DNA from: Caryophanales bacterium UBA6380
GTDB taxonomy: Bacteria > Bacillota_I > Bacilli_A > RFN20 > CAG-826
Direction of reading: 5' to 3'
Assembly: GCA_002438785.1 (NCBI GenBank)
Contig: DJQS01000013.1
Location: forward strand, 1 to 64,000
DNA: 64,000 bases
This document shows, piece after piece, positions 15,157 to 24,765 of this stretch. Below the pieces are notes generated by a model that made no database searches, was not told the origin of the DNA, and saw nothing but the letters and a program-made list of their open reading frames with translations. Position numbers and translations under genes: made by a program. The stretch's first letter is position 1. Every line of letters begins with the position of its first letter.

Positions 15157-17979
15157 ATGAAAAAAAGATTACCTTTGATGTTATTATCAGGAGCCTTATT
15201 AACTTTTGGTTTAACATCGACTGCACTTACATCTTGTGGTAAAGAGCCTCAACAAGAAACAAAAATTGTTATTAATGGCGTTAGTATTAAAGATGTAGAA
15301 GGTGAAGATATCGACACAGATGTTTTTGATAATAGTGAAATTAGTTTAAAAGCTGTCGTTGATACTGATTCTAAAGAAGCAAAAGCTAAAAAAGTTAGCT
15401 GGAAGATTGATGATGCTAGTAAAGATTTTGCTGGTATTACTAGTAGTGGTACATTAACTATTGATAATATCCATAGCGGAACTAAAGAAATTATAGTTAC
15501 CGCAACTAGCCAAATTGATGAAACTAAGTTTGCAAGTATCACATTAAATGTTAAACACTCACTCATTGATTTAAATAGATCGACTGATTTAGATACAGAA
15601 GATTATTATAGTGAAGGTAGATTAAAGCAATCTGATCCTACTTCAAATACATCAATGATTTTTGCTGATGTTTATAGTAATAAATGGTATGTTGAAGCAG
15701 AAATTAGATTAACTTCATTTGATGAAACAGATAGTTACCCAAAACTTGGTATTATGACTGGAACTAGCCAATATGGTGCTTGGCAAGATACTAAAAATCC
15801 ATACGCTTTCTTCTTTTTAGATACTGCAGAACCTAATAAAAATAACGAATGGGCTAATGCTTCATTTGTTAGTAATACTGAAGGATATGGTGATTGGGAT
15901 TGGGCAGGAAGTGGCTCAAATTATGTTACCTTAACCCCAAGTTATAAAAAGAATGAATATTTTAAATTAGGTGTTTTAAGAAACGGTACTGATTATTATT
16001 TCTATTATGGTAATAGTAGTGATGATTATAAATCATTTAAAGCTTATAAACATATTAGTTGGAACGAAGTTGGAAGTGAAGATCCTAGTTATGCTTGGAT
16101 TGGCGGATTTAAAACAGCTAGTGAATCTAAAAACTTTAGAGCTTTAGAAGGTGATGCAGTTGATTCGTTATTTAATACTGAACCAACAAAGTTAACATTA
16201 ACTAAGAGTAGTGAAATGTTAAAATCTAATTCTTCTTATCAATTGGATGTTAATTCTGATGTCTTAGTTTTTGATAGAACAAAACTTAAATATTCAACAA
16301 GTGATGAGTCTGTAGCTATAGTTGATGAACATGGTTTAGTTACAACTAAAGAAGTTGAAGGTACTAAAGAAGCTACAATTACTGTTACTTATGGTGAAGG
16401 CGAAAAAGCTATTACTACTACCTTTAAAGTTTTAGTAAGTGATGATCCAGCTAATTATGTCGTTTTAGATGGTAAGATGGATGATGCTATATATACTGAA
16501 ACAGTTAAAAATAATAAATTTACATTAAGACATAACAATGTTGCAGATGATACTTTCCATATCGATTTCTACGCCACACGTAATTATAATGGTGTTTATA
16601 TTTTTGCTGACTATTATGTAGATGAATTAAAAACAAGTAATAATCCAGGAAATTGGTGGGAATTTGATAATTTTGAAGCTTATATTGGAACAGAAAAAGA
16701 TGTAAGTGCTTCAGGTCAACGTTGGGCAAGTGTTACAAGTGGAACAAAGGCTAACTATGATGGAAGATTCGTTAGTGATGATTTAAATACTGAAGAAGGT
16801 AAGCCTCATAATTTCCATTTTGAAGTATTCTTAGATTATGCAAGTATTGGTGCTAATATTAATATTGATACACCTTTAACATTTAGAGTTGGTTCTAATC
16901 CTGTTGGTAAAATAGGATGGACACCATGTTCATGGATGGATAGTAAGGATCCAGCTGATTACTTAAAGATTACTAAAGATGGATTTAATAGATATTTTGC
17001 TGAAGCTGAATATTGCTCAGAAGGTCACACCTATGGTGAGTGGATAGTTGATACTAAAGAAACATGTAAAACTGATGGTGAAAAACATCATGTATGTAAA
17101 TATTGTGGACATAGTGAAACTGAAACAATTCCTTCTATAAAAGGTGAACATGTTTATAATGAAAGTGATTTAAAAGTTACTAAAGAAGCTACTTGTTTAA
17201 ATGAAGGAATTGCTGAAGCTACTTGTACAGTTTGTGGTGATAAATTCAATGTAACCTTACCTATTGATGTTGAACATCATGAAGGTAGTTATACTAATGG
17301 AGAGTGGAGTTGCTGTCATAATCGCTTAGAAAAAACCGTTAATTTTAATTATCCTGCTGCACAAGATTGGAAAGCTAGAAATTATGCATTAGGTGTTTTA
17401 TCTAGCAATTCAGATTGGACAATTACAACTGATATCGATATGGTTAGAACTAATGGAAATAGCGATGCCGCTAGAGGTTGGGCTGGACAAATTGAAGTAG
17501 CTGATGATGATGGTAATTTCACTGATAAAGATGATAATAAATGGGTTTTTAGACAAGATTGGTGGGGTTGGGGACATTATAACCCTGCTAATGGCGGAAA
17601 TTATGCTGATGATGCAGTTAATAGAGAAGGAAATTGCGGTGGTGGTAATTTTGATGCACCTGAAACATTTACATTTGATGATTATAAAGGAAGTGTATTA
17701 GATAATTGTAATTTAAAACAAACTTATAGTTATAGTGCTACTACTGGTAAGGTTAAAGTTGTTACTATTGTTACTGCTTTAGAAGGATCTTTAAAGGGAA
17801 AACAATTAACAATTACTTATGAATCACTTGCTTTCCCTAAAGGAAAGAATATGTTAGTAGCATTTGGAATGCTTTTCCAAATGGAAGGTACTCATACAAT
17901 TAAATCAGTTAAGATTACTGGCGATGTTGTTGAAGGTCCACATGCTCTTGATAATACAGTTGGTTTAGTTACTGAATAA
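15157..17979 (+). CDS. Modular surface lipoprotein with Ig-like, LamG-like and CBM9-like domains
   Basis: 940 residues with signal peptide and lipobox (STALTSC). Order: a BIG2-like Ig domain (about 30-130); a jelly-roll module (about 140-330, KWYVEAEIRLTSF then YPKLGIMTG) shared with the 23.6 kb protein; a second Ig-like domain (about 345-430); a CBM9-like domain (about 435-620, YVVLDGKMDDAIYTE then HIDFYATRN); two Cys-rich repeats (HTYGEWIVD, CKYCGHSETETI, CTVCGD; about 622-720); and a Trp-rich C-terminal beta domain. No catalytic centre is recognised, so a polysaccharide-binding or scaffold role is inferred. The gene has its own promoter, a cre-like operator and a strong terminator, and is followed by the LacI-type regulator gene. 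Confidence 0.75.
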   Translation: MKKRLPLMLLSGALLTFGLTSTALTSCGKEPQQETKIVINGVSIKDVEGEDIDTDVFDNSEISLKAVVDTDSKEAKAKKVSWKIDDASKDFAGITSSGTLTIDNIHSGTKEIIVTATSQIDETKFASITLNVKHSLIDLNRSTDLDTEDYYSEGRLKQSDPTSNTSMIFADVYSNKWYVEAEIRLTSFDETDSYPKLGIMTGTSQYGAWQDTKNPYAFFFLDTAEPNKNNEWANASFVSNTEGYGDWDWAGSGSNYVTLTPSYKKNEYFKLGVLRNGTDYYFYYGNSSDDYKSFKAYKHISWNEVGSEDPSYAWIGGFKTASESKNFRALEGDAVDSLFNTEPTKLTLTKSSEMLKSNSSYQLDVNSDVLVFDRTKLKYSTSDESVAIVDEHGLVTTKEVEGTKEATITVTYGEGEKAITTTFKVLVSDDPANYVVLDGKMDDAIYTETVKNNKFTLRHNNVADDTFHIDFYATRNYNGVYIFADYYVDELKTSNNPGNWWEFDNFEAYIGTEKDVSASGQRWASVTSGTKANYDGRFVSDDLNTEEGKPHNFHFEVFLDYASIGANINIDTPLTFRVGSNPVGKIGWTPCSWMDSKDPADYLKITKDGFNRYFAEAEYCSEGHTYGEWIVDTKETCKTDGEKHHVCKYCGHSETETIPSIKGEHVYNESDLKVTKEATCLNEGIAEATCTVCGDKFNVTLPIDVEHHEGSYTNGEWSCCHNRLEKTVNFNYPAAQDWKARNYALGVLSSNSDWTITTDIDMVRTNGNSDAARGWAGQIEVADDDGNFTDKDDNKWVFRQDWWGWGHYNPANGGNYADDAVNREGNCGGGNFDAPETFTFDDYKGSVLDNCNLKQTYSYSATTGKVKVVTIVTALEGSLKGKQLTITYESLAFPKGKNMLVAFGMLFQMEGTHTIKSVKITGDVVEGPHALDNTVGLVTE

Positions 17980-18003
17980 TTTAATTAATTAAGTAATATT
18001 TAA

Positions 18004-18035
18004 AAAGCATAAAGATAATTCTTTATGCTTTTTAT
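18004..18035 (+). terminator. Intrinsic terminator after the modular lipoprotein
   Basis: AAAGCATAAAG (18004-18014) and CTTTATGCTTT (18021-18031) form an 11-bp perfect stem with a six-base loop running into a T-rich tail. Confidence 0.9.
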
Positions 18036-18086
18036 TGATTTATTGGTTATATAAATTTATTCTAAATATATAAGTAGAGGTAATAA

Positions 18087-19067
18087 ATGAGTTTAGTTAA
18101 GCAAGTTGGATTAAAAGAAATCGCATATGCTTTAAATGTTTCTACTAATACTGTTAGTAGAGCTCTTAGAGATTGTGATGATATTAGTGAAGAAACAAAA
18201 CAAAAAGTGCGTATAAAAGCAATTGAAATGGGTTATAGTCCAAATAATGTTGAAGAATACGTAAAAAAAGGTATGAAAAGAAATATTGCCTTCGTTGGTA
18301 ATGGTTTTGTTAATCAATATTATATGGTTATGTGCAATGAATTAATATCTTTTTTAGATACTGAAAAATATGATTTTAATGTTGTAATTTCGAAAAATGA
18401 ATATCTAAATAGTAATGATATGAAAAGATGTATTTTGCAAAGAATCGATGGAATCATAACTTTTATGGAACCTACACCAGAAGCTTGTGAAATTGCAAAA
18501 CTTTATGGAATACCTGTAATGCTTATTGGACGTCATATCTCGAATAATTCTATAGATCAAATCTATACTGATGATTATTTAGGTGGACAACTTGCTGGTC
18601 AATATTTAATTGAGACATTAGGATGTAAAAGACTAACTTATTTAACCTTTGAAAATGTAGAATGTTCTAGTCGACGATATTATGGATTTTTATCTATTTC
18701 ACAAAAATATAATTTACCAGTGGATTTGATTTATGTTAAAGATAAAAATAATATTGATGTTGATGACTTAATTTCTAAACAATATGATGGAATTTTCTGT
18801 TTCAGTGATGAATTAGCGTATTTATTACTTTATAAGGCCAGTTGCAATGAAGAAAAAGATGAAAATTTTAAAAATGTACATCTTGTTGGTTATGATGCTT
18901 TAGCTCATCGAATTAGAGGGCTTAAAAGAATAACATCGATTAATTCTAATTATCATGATATTGCTAAATATGCAATTGAAACTATGTGTAAACATTTATC
19001 TTGTCCAAAAGATGAAATTGAATATGAAGAAAAATGTTTTCCTGTTAAGCTATATCGTCGTCATTAG
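18087..19067 (+). CDS. LacI-family transcriptional regulator
   Basis: 326 residues. The N-terminal LacI-type helix-turn-helix reads GLKEIAYALNVSTNTVSRALRD (about 8-29), with the hinge-proximal GYSPN. The rest is a periplasmic-binding-protein-like effector domain (AFVGNGFVNQYY, IDGIITFMEP, IYTDDYLGGQLAGQYL, VGYDA). It should bind short palindromes centred on CG, like the three AAGCGCTT operators in this window, and respond to a sugar. It lies immediately after the gene with the first operator. SD AGAGG precedes the ATG. Its 3' end overlaps the convergent MATE gene by 23 bases. Whether it or a CcpA-like protein encoded elsewhere uses the sites cannot be decided here. Confidence 0.92.
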   Translation: MSLVKQVGLKEIAYALNVSTNTVSRALRDCDDISEETKQKVRIKAIEMGYSPNNVEEYVKKGMKRNIAFVGNGFVNQYYMVMCNELISFLDTEKYDFNVVISKNEYLNSNDMKRCILQRIDGIITFMEPTPEACEIAKLYGIPVMLIGRHISNNSIDQIYTDDYLGGQLAGQYLIETLGCKRLTYLTFENVECSSRRYYGFLSISQKYNLPVDLIYVKDKNNIDVDDLISKQYDGIFCFSDELAYLLLYKASCNEEKDENFKNVHLVGYDALAHRIRGLKRITSINSNYHDIAKYAIETMCKHLSCPKDEIEYEEKCFPVKLYRRH

Positions 19068-20496
19068 TTTTTAAATCTTTATTTAAATAGATGTATTTAA
19101 CTGTTGCTCCACCCATAATAATTACACTTATTAACCAAGCTAATGGAGTAGAAAAACAAATACCGATATAAGATTCATTACTTAATGGATTATTAAAATT
19201 AATTAAATAAGGTAAAGCAAAACAAATTGTTGCTCGAGCTATTAATTCCCCAATGCCACTAAAGAAAGGAATTAATGGCTTTTTTATTCCTTGTAGAGTT
19301 GATCTAGAAAGTTGAAGTGTACCTTGTAAAATTAAACTAGGAACAACCGCATATAAATATCTTGAGCAATAAAATTTAATCATTTCTCCATAAACTTCAT
19401 GATTAACTTCATCTTTAGTTAAAAAAATGTAAGGAACATATTTAATTAGTGGCGTAACAATGATTAAAACTAAAACACAATAAATTACATCTAAAATAAA
19501 ACAATCTTTAATACCTTTTTTAATTCGATTATATTTTTTTGCTCCATAATTTTGTCCTATAAAACTAAGTAAAGCACTAGCACTTACTGATAATGGCATA
19601 GTAATATAGCCTTCAAATGATGTGTAACAAGCACTAGCTTTACTAGCCATCGAGGAATTGATACCATCTATATTTATTACTCCAAATCTATTAACTTGGC
19701 TTGATTGAATAAAAGATCCAATAAATAAAATTGACCATTGTAATCCTAAGGGCATACCCATTTTTAATTGACTAATTACAATCTCTTTATCGAATTTAAA
19801 TTCATTGAAATTAAATCTTAAATATTTGTATCTTTTAAATATGTAAAATAAAGTTATAAAAGTAGTAATTAAATTAGCAAATAATGTAGCCAGTCCAACA
19901 CCAATGACTCCTAATTTAATTACATAACTTAATAAAAATGCGAAGCTAATATTTAAAACTGTAGTTAAAAAAGAAAATAATAAAGCAAAAAATGAATCGC
20001 CAATTGCTCTAAGAAAATTTCCTAATAAATTATTCATTAATAAAAAGATGAAAGAGGTTAAAATGACCATGAAATAATTTTTAGCATCTAATAAAAAAAT
20101 CTCTTGAACATTTAATAATTCTAATAAAATATCAAGTAATAATAAACCAATACTTGTGATAAAAACACTTATAATTATTGATAAAAATATCGAATTTATG
20201 AGATTTTTTTTGACTTTATCATAATTTTTTTCACCGATAGCATTGCTTGATAAAATAGCAAAACCACTAGAAGATCCATAAGCAAAATTAAAAAGCAAAC
20301 TAGAAATAGAACTAGTTACACTAATAGAAGTAACAGCATCTCCGCCGATAGAAAATTTTAAGACTAATGAGTTTATTAAACTAAAAGCATTACCAAGTAA
20401 ACTTGATATAAGAATCGGAAAAGCAAATACTAATATTTTTTGATATGGTTTACCTTTAGTTAAATCTTGTTGTTTAAAAGGATTTAATAAATTCAT
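19045..20496 (-). CDS. MATE-family multidrug/sodium antiporter
   Basis: 483 residues from the ATG at 20496 on the minus strand. An in-frame ATG at 20538 exists, but a promoter-like pair (TTGACT at 20535-20530, TAACAT at 20513-20508) overlaps that reading, so the inner start is preferred. About twelve hydrophobic segments in two similar halves, with the MATE features PILISSLLGNAFSLINSLVLKF near the N-terminus, GNFLRAIGDS and SFIGQNYGAKKYNRIKKGI. This membrane protein exports drugs or metabolites using an ion gradient. It is convergent with, and overlaps by 23 bases, the LacI-type gene; no link to saccharide use is evident. Confidence 0.9.
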   Translation of the reverse strand: MNLLNPFKQQDLTKGKPYQKILVFAFPILISSLLGNAFSLINSLVLKFSIGGDAVTSISVTSSISSLLFNFAYGSSSGFAILSSNAIGEKNYDKVKKNLINSIFLSIIISVFITSIGLLLLDILLELLNVQEIFLLDAKNYFMVILTSFIFLLMNNLLGNFLRAIGDSFFALLFSFLTTVLNISFAFLLSYVIKLGVIGVGLATLFANLITTFITLFYIFKRYKYLRFNFNEFKFDKEIVISQLKMGMPLGLQWSILFIGSFIQSSQVNRFGVINIDGINSSMASKASACYTSFEGYITMPLSVSASALLSFIGQNYGAKKYNRIKKGIKDCFILDVIYCVLVLIIVTPLIKYVPYIFLTKDEVNHEVYGEMIKFYCSRYLYAVVPSLILQGTLQLSRSTLQGIKKPLIPFFSGIGELIARATICFALPYLINFNNPLSNESYIGICFSTPLAWLISVIIMGGATVKYIYLNKDLKTNDDDIA

Positions 20497-20626
20497 AAGA
20501 TAGTAATATGTTAACTTATAATAAGTAAAAGTCAACATTATTAATAAAGTAAAATAATGCCTATCGGCAATAGAATATTGACTATTTTTTTTGTAAAATA
20601 TTCTTAATTATAATAAGAGGTATTTT

Positions 20627-22429
20627 ATGAAAAAAAGTATTAAATTCATGACTATGTTAGGAGCGATGAGTTTATTAACTGGTTGTGGAAAACAAAATAA
20701 TGATCCTAAACCTATCCCTGAAGATGACAAAGTTCATTTATTTATTTTGGCTGGACAAAGTGGCGCTAGAGGAAAAGCTTTAAATTCTGATTTATCTAGC
20801 GAAGATAGTAAGACTAATAAAGATATACAAATTTTTGCTGATGGCTATACAATGCCTGAACTTAATAATATTCCTGAAACAATTAATAGCAAGATAAGAC
20901 TCAAAGATACAGCTCCTGGATTTGGTGATTCTACAAATGAATTTGGACCTGAACTTGGTATGGCTAAAGCTTTAAAAGCAAGATTTCCAAAAACTGAGGA
21001 TGATTTATATCGAGCAGGGATTATTAAATTTAGTGCGTGTGGCTCGACTTTTTATGATGATTGGATGAGTGAATCTACAGTTAGTGATGAAAGTTTAAAA
21101 ATTAATCGAGATAAATTAGTAACTAATGAAAAATTAGATAAATTAACTGGACCTTTAACTAATAATTTTTATCAAATTATAGATAAAGCGATTGAAACAT
21201 ATTCTGATTTAGGCTATGAAACTGTTATTGATGGTGTAATTTTTGTTCATGGCGAACAAGATGCTAAATATGATGAAAATATGGCAGTTTATGAAAAAGC
21301 TTTAGAAAACTTTATTAAAGATGTAAGAGGTTATGTTAACAACGAGGATTTACCTTTTGTTATCACGGAAGCTTTAACTAATAGTGCTAAATATTCGAAT
21401 AAATTAAGAGAAATTCAATATAAAGTTGCAACCAATACTAAAAATTGTATTTATGTTGATACTAGTGATTTATATACAAATACTTTTGAGCCTTGGCATT
21501 TTGGAGCAGAAAGTAACATTACTTTGGGAGAAAGAGCAGTAAGCGAATTGATTAGATTAAAAGATAATCGTGTTATAAAAGATTTTAAAGAAACGATGAT
21601 TAATCTTCCTATTAATGCTAAAGTTGATTTACCTAAATATTTGACTGCTATTTTTGAAGATGATAGCGAAGCAATAGTCCCTGTTAGTTATAGCGAATAT
21701 GATAATACTAAATTAGGTGAAGCAACTTTAAAAGTAACAGCAAATTATAACACTCATGAATTTAGTAAAGATATCAAAATAAATATTACGAATGACCCAT
21801 ATGTTGATGGAGTCATTAACGAATTTACTTATAATGAAAATGAAACAAACTCAATTGGAGATAAAGTAAAATTTAGTGTAAGTAAAAACGATGAAGGTAT
21901 ATTTATTCAAGCAAAAGCAAGTGATAATGATATTTGGACTGATGGAGAAGCTTGGCATACAGGTGACATGGGGCAAATGAATAAAAATGATGATTTAGAA
22001 ATATTTTTAGATGCTAGTGGAGATAGTAATGAAGCCACTTCTAGATATTCTATATTCTTAAGTAGTGCAAATTTATTAAGAGTATATGATAAAGGCACAG
22101 ATACTAGTAAAGATGACACTAAATTAGCTAATGCAAATTTAGTTTATAAAGGAAAAGCTAATAATTTCATTCATCGTGTAAATACTTTTGGAGATGTTAA
22201 TGGTGGTAGTAACAATGGAATGAACATGGAATTATTTATCCCATATAGCGATTTGAATATTAAAGATCCTAGTAAAATTAAAATGATGTTTAAATATCGT
22301 GATGTATCAAGTAAAGATAATGGTAAAACTAAAGAAGTTACATCTTATTATTTAAAAAAAGACAAGGAAGACAATACAAATTTTGAGAAGAATTTAAAAA
22401 ATTATTTTGATTTAGAAGAGTTAATTTAA
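20627..22429 (+). CDS. SASA/CE6-type acetylesterase lipoprotein
   Basis: 600 residues with lipobox LLTGC (Cys20). The catalytic domain (about 35-310) is of the sialate O-acetylesterase/acetylxylan esterase type: block I FILAGQSGARG (Ser45), an EFGPELGMA motif, IIKFSACGST, and FVHGEQD (His208, Glu210, Asp212). The usual GQSN has become GQSG, so the oxyanion Asn is missing, which is worth noting. A short Ig-like linker (about 320-380) and a CBM9-like domain (about 385-600, IFIQAKASDNDIW then DDLEIFLDA) follow. It probably removes acetyl groups from xylan or pectin at the cell surface. SD AAGAGG is present and it heads the 20.6-45 kb cluster. The following GH43 gene starts four bases after its stop. 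Confidence 0.82.
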   Translation: MKKSIKFMTMLGAMSLLTGCGKQNNDPKPIPEDDKVHLFILAGQSGARGKALNSDLSSEDSKTNKDIQIFADGYTMPELNNIPETINSKIRLKDTAPGFGDSTNEFGPELGMAKALKARFPKTEDDLYRAGIIKFSACGSTFYDDWMSESTVSDESLKINRDKLVTNEKLDKLTGPLTNNFYQIIDKAIETYSDLGYETVIDGVIFVHGEQDAKYDENMAVYEKALENFIKDVRGYVNNEDLPFVITEALTNSAKYSNKLREIQYKVATNTKNCIYVDTSDLYTNTFEPWHFGAESNITLGERAVSELIRLKDNRVIKDFKETMINLPINAKVDLPKYLTAIFEDDSEAIVPVSYSEYDNTKLGEATLKVTANYNTHEFSKDIKINITNDPYVDGVINEFTYNENETNSIGDKVKFSVSKNDEGIFIQAKASDNDIWTDGEAWHTGDMGQMNKNDDLEIFLDASGDSNEATSRYSIFLSSANLLRVYDKGTDTSKDDTKLANANLVYKGKANNFIHRVNTFGDVNGGSNNGMNMELFIPYSDLNIKDPSKIKMMFKYRDVSSKDNGKTKEVTSYYLKKDKEDNTNFEKNLKNYFDLEELI

Positions 22430-22433
22430 GATT

Positions 22434-23618
22434 ATGGAAGTTTTTGCAGCAGATCCTTATATTTTGTATGATAAAAATAGTGGATATTATTATTGTTACG
22501 CGACTAGTGATTTAAATAATAATCATTTTAGTATACACCGATCTAAAAACCTTAAAGATTGGGAATTTATTGATTATGCTTTAAAGATTAATAGCAATCA
22601 TTGGGGCAAGGATTGGTATTGGGCACCTGAAGTTTATTTTAATAAAAATAACAATAAATATTATATGTTTTATAGCGCTAAAGTTAATGATAAATTAGTT
22701 AAACAATACTTTGATACTAATGACTATGAAGAGTGTTGTAAGATTGGTGTAGCAACTAGTGACTCACCTTGTGGACCATTTATTGATATTGAAAATAGAC
22801 CTATCGACTACTTTCCATATGATAGTGATAAAATCGATATTAATTTAATATCTAATAATAAAAACGATGGTAATGTTTCTTTAAATGATATTAAAAAGGC
22901 AAAAAAAGGATATTATTTATCACTAATTGATGCTAACTTATTTTTTGATGATGATGGTAAGATTTACTTATATTATTCAAGATGTTGCTATCGTAATTGG
23001 GTATATGATGATAGCTTAAAGAAATTTATTGAAGAAAGTAATATTCTTTGTGTTGAATTAGATAATAAATGGTGGTTTGATAAAGAAGGTAAAATGATGC
23101 CAACAATATCAAATAAATATATCGGATATGATGAAAATCATAAACGTAAAGATAAATTTGTTGAAATTATTTCCTATCATAAAGACCCACAAAATTGGGA
23201 AAATGGACATGTTAATGACTATAAGTTATATAATGGCACAAAAAAGGATCGTCGATGGAGTGAAGGAAGTACTTTATTTTATCGATACATTAATGGTAAA
23301 AAAATATATTTTATTACTTATTCATGTAATAATTATGAAAATGAATATTATGGAGTTGGTATAGCAACAAGTACTTCCCCATTAGGACCTTTTAAAAAGC
23401 AAGAAGATAATCCGATAATTCATGAAATTCCTAATTGTAATTTATATTCAACAGGCCATGGATCATGGTTTAAGTATAATGGTGAGGATTACTATTCCTT
23501 TCATGGTAGAGATTCGCTTCACGCCAATCGAGCTTTATATATAGGTAAAATGCATTTTGATAATACAAAATGCGAATTAATAAATTTTTACAGAGCTAAT
23601 TTAATAAGAAACAAATAA
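22434..23618 (+). CDS. GH43 glycosidase, cytoplasmic
   Basis: 394 residues with no signal peptide. Five-bladed propeller features of GH43: ADPYILYD near the N-terminus (catalytic base Asp7), WYWAPEVYF, a central Asp in LIDANLFFDDDGKIYLYY, and the acid RRWSEGSTLF (Glu277). Expected activity is alpha-L-arabinofuranosidase or beta-xylosidase on imported oligosaccharides; the family alone does not separate these. No clear SD; the start follows the esterase stop by four bases, so translation is probably coupled. The base Asp lies unusually close to the start, meaning almost no leader before blade 1. Confidence 0.87.
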   Translation: MEVFAADPYILYDKNSGYYYCYATSDLNNNHFSIHRSKNLKDWEFIDYALKINSNHWGKDWYWAPEVYFNKNNNKYYMFYSAKVNDKLVKQYFDTNDYEECCKIGVATSDSPCGPFIDIENRPIDYFPYDSDKIDINLISNNKNDGNVSLNDIKKAKKGYYLSLIDANLFFDDDGKIYLYYSRCCYRNWVYDDSLKKFIEESNILCVELDNKWWFDKEGKMMPTISNKYIGYDENHKRKDKFVEIISYHKDPQNWENGHVNDYKLYNGTKKDRRWSEGSTLFYRYINGKKIYFITYSCNNYENEYYGVGIATSTSPLGPFKKQEDNPIIHEIPNCNLYSTGHGSWFKYNGEDYYSFHGRDSLHANRALYIGKMHFDNTKCELINFYRANLIRNK

Positions 23619-23633
23619 TAGGAGGAAAAAAGA

Positions 23634-24710
23634 ATGAAAAAATTATTTATTGGGGCTTTAAGTTTAGCGTTATTAAGTGGAGGGCTATTATCATGTGGTA
23701 ATAAAGAAGATGATAATAAAGGAAATAACAACAATAACAATAACGATGATGATAAGAATAAAACTATTGAATCAATAACCGTTGTAAATGATTACAAGGA
23801 GTTTACAGTTGCAGTTGGTGAAGATTTCTATGTTGATAGTTCTTATTATAAAATTTCACCATCTGGATTAAGTGCTAAACAAAAGAAAGTTAAAGTAGAG
23901 ATTGTTGAAGGAAGTGATATTTTCAAAGATAATGATGGAATATTTTTAGCTTTAAAAGAAGGCGTTGCTACTTTTAAAATTTATTCCGCTGTAAAGCCAG
24001 AAATTTATGATACATTTAAAGTTACTGCTAAAAATACTTTCTTTGAAAGAACTGGTAGTTATATGAGTTTTGATTTAGAACATGAAAATAAAGATGATGG
24101 CTGGTATGTTACAAGTAGTAGTGAAGCTACTGGAGATTTAATTATTAAAGATATATCTTCAACTAAATGGTATGCTGAATCAACTTTTTCAATAACTTCG
24201 GTTAGTTCAACTGAATTATTCCCAAAGATTGGTTTCTTTACTATTGCTGATAGTGATAACACCCAATATCTAAAAAATAGAGCTTATTATTTCTTAAATG
24301 ATGAAATCACTGAAGCTGGTATTTCTGAATGGGATAAGTTAGGTCTATGTGAAGTTGCTGGTGATGCTGGATGGGCTTGGAATCAAGGGGTAAATAATGC
24401 TACAGCTAGACATAGTGAAAGTGTTTATACTACACCTACAAAAATAACTTATAATACAGAATTTAAATTAGGTTATGCTCGTGATGGATTAAGATATTAT
24501 TTATGGTTTAATGATACTTATGCTGGATGTTTTGATATTTTAGAAGATTTAATTCCTGCTGATGTCCCTAGTAAAGTTGGTTTATTCCAATTTAATAGTA
24601 ATGTTACATTTAAAAATTATAGTGCTACTCAAGTAAGTGAAGAAGTAGATGCTAAAATTAATTCTATTACTGAAGAGAAAGTTCCTTTCAGTAATTGGGC
24701 AGAAGATTAA
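23634..24710 (+). CDS. Ig-like/LamG-like surface lipoprotein
   Basis: 358 residues, strong SD AGGAGG, lipobox GLLSC followed by an Asn/Asp-rich flexible linker. A BIG2-like Ig domain (about 45-130) precedes a jelly-roll module (about 140-340: KWYAESTFSITS, FPKIGFFTI, AYYFLND, TEFKLGYARDGLRYYLWFND) closely similar in pattern to the module at about 140-330 of the 15.2 kb lipoprotein. No catalytic residues are recognised. Probably a glycan-binding surface protein that works with the surrounding GH43 and SGNH enzymes. Confidence 0.7.
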   Translation: MKKLFIGALSLALLSGGLLSCGNKEDDNKGNNNNNNNDDDKNKTIESITVVNDYKEFTVAVGEDFYVDSSYYKISPSGLSAKQKKVKVEIVEGSDIFKDNDGIFLALKEGVATFKIYSAVKPEIYDTFKVTAKNTFFERTGSYMSFDLEHENKDDGWYVTSSSEATGDLIIKDISSTKWYAESTFSITSVSSTELFPKIGFFTIADSDNTQYLKNRAYYFLNDEITEAGISEWDKLGLCEVAGDAGWAWNQGVNNATARHSESVYTTPTKITYNTEFKLGYARDGLRYYLWFNDTYAGCFDILEDLIPADVPSKVGLFQFNSNVTFKNYSATQVSEEVDAKINSITEEKVPFSNWAED

Positions 24711-24728
24711 TATATAATTAAGGAGATA

Positions 24729-24754
24729 GTGTCACTACAAATTTGTAGTGACAC
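24729..24754. promoter_or_regulatory. Perfect 26-bp palindrome between a Shine-Dalgarno and a start codon
   Basis: GTGTCACTACAAA (24729-24741) is followed at once by its exact reverse complement (24742-24754). AAGGAG lies just before it (24720-24725), and the downstream ATG is at 24766 with no nearer SD. As RNA it would fold into an 11-bp stem and shorten the SD-to-ATG distance from 40 to about 14 bases. It could equally act as a partial terminator or a protein-binding operator. Confidence 0.6.
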
Positions 24755-24765
24755 ATATTTATTTT

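Noticed and set aside
17504..17701. Met/Ile/Leu-rich small membrane protein
   Set aside because: It is an out-of-frame shadow of the 15.2 kb lipoprotein gene, whose frame continues intact.
24729..24754. Ordinary intrinsic terminator
   Set aside because: The palindrome is not followed by a clean T-run (ATATTTATTTT) and sits between an SD and the only start of the next gene; attenuation remains possible.
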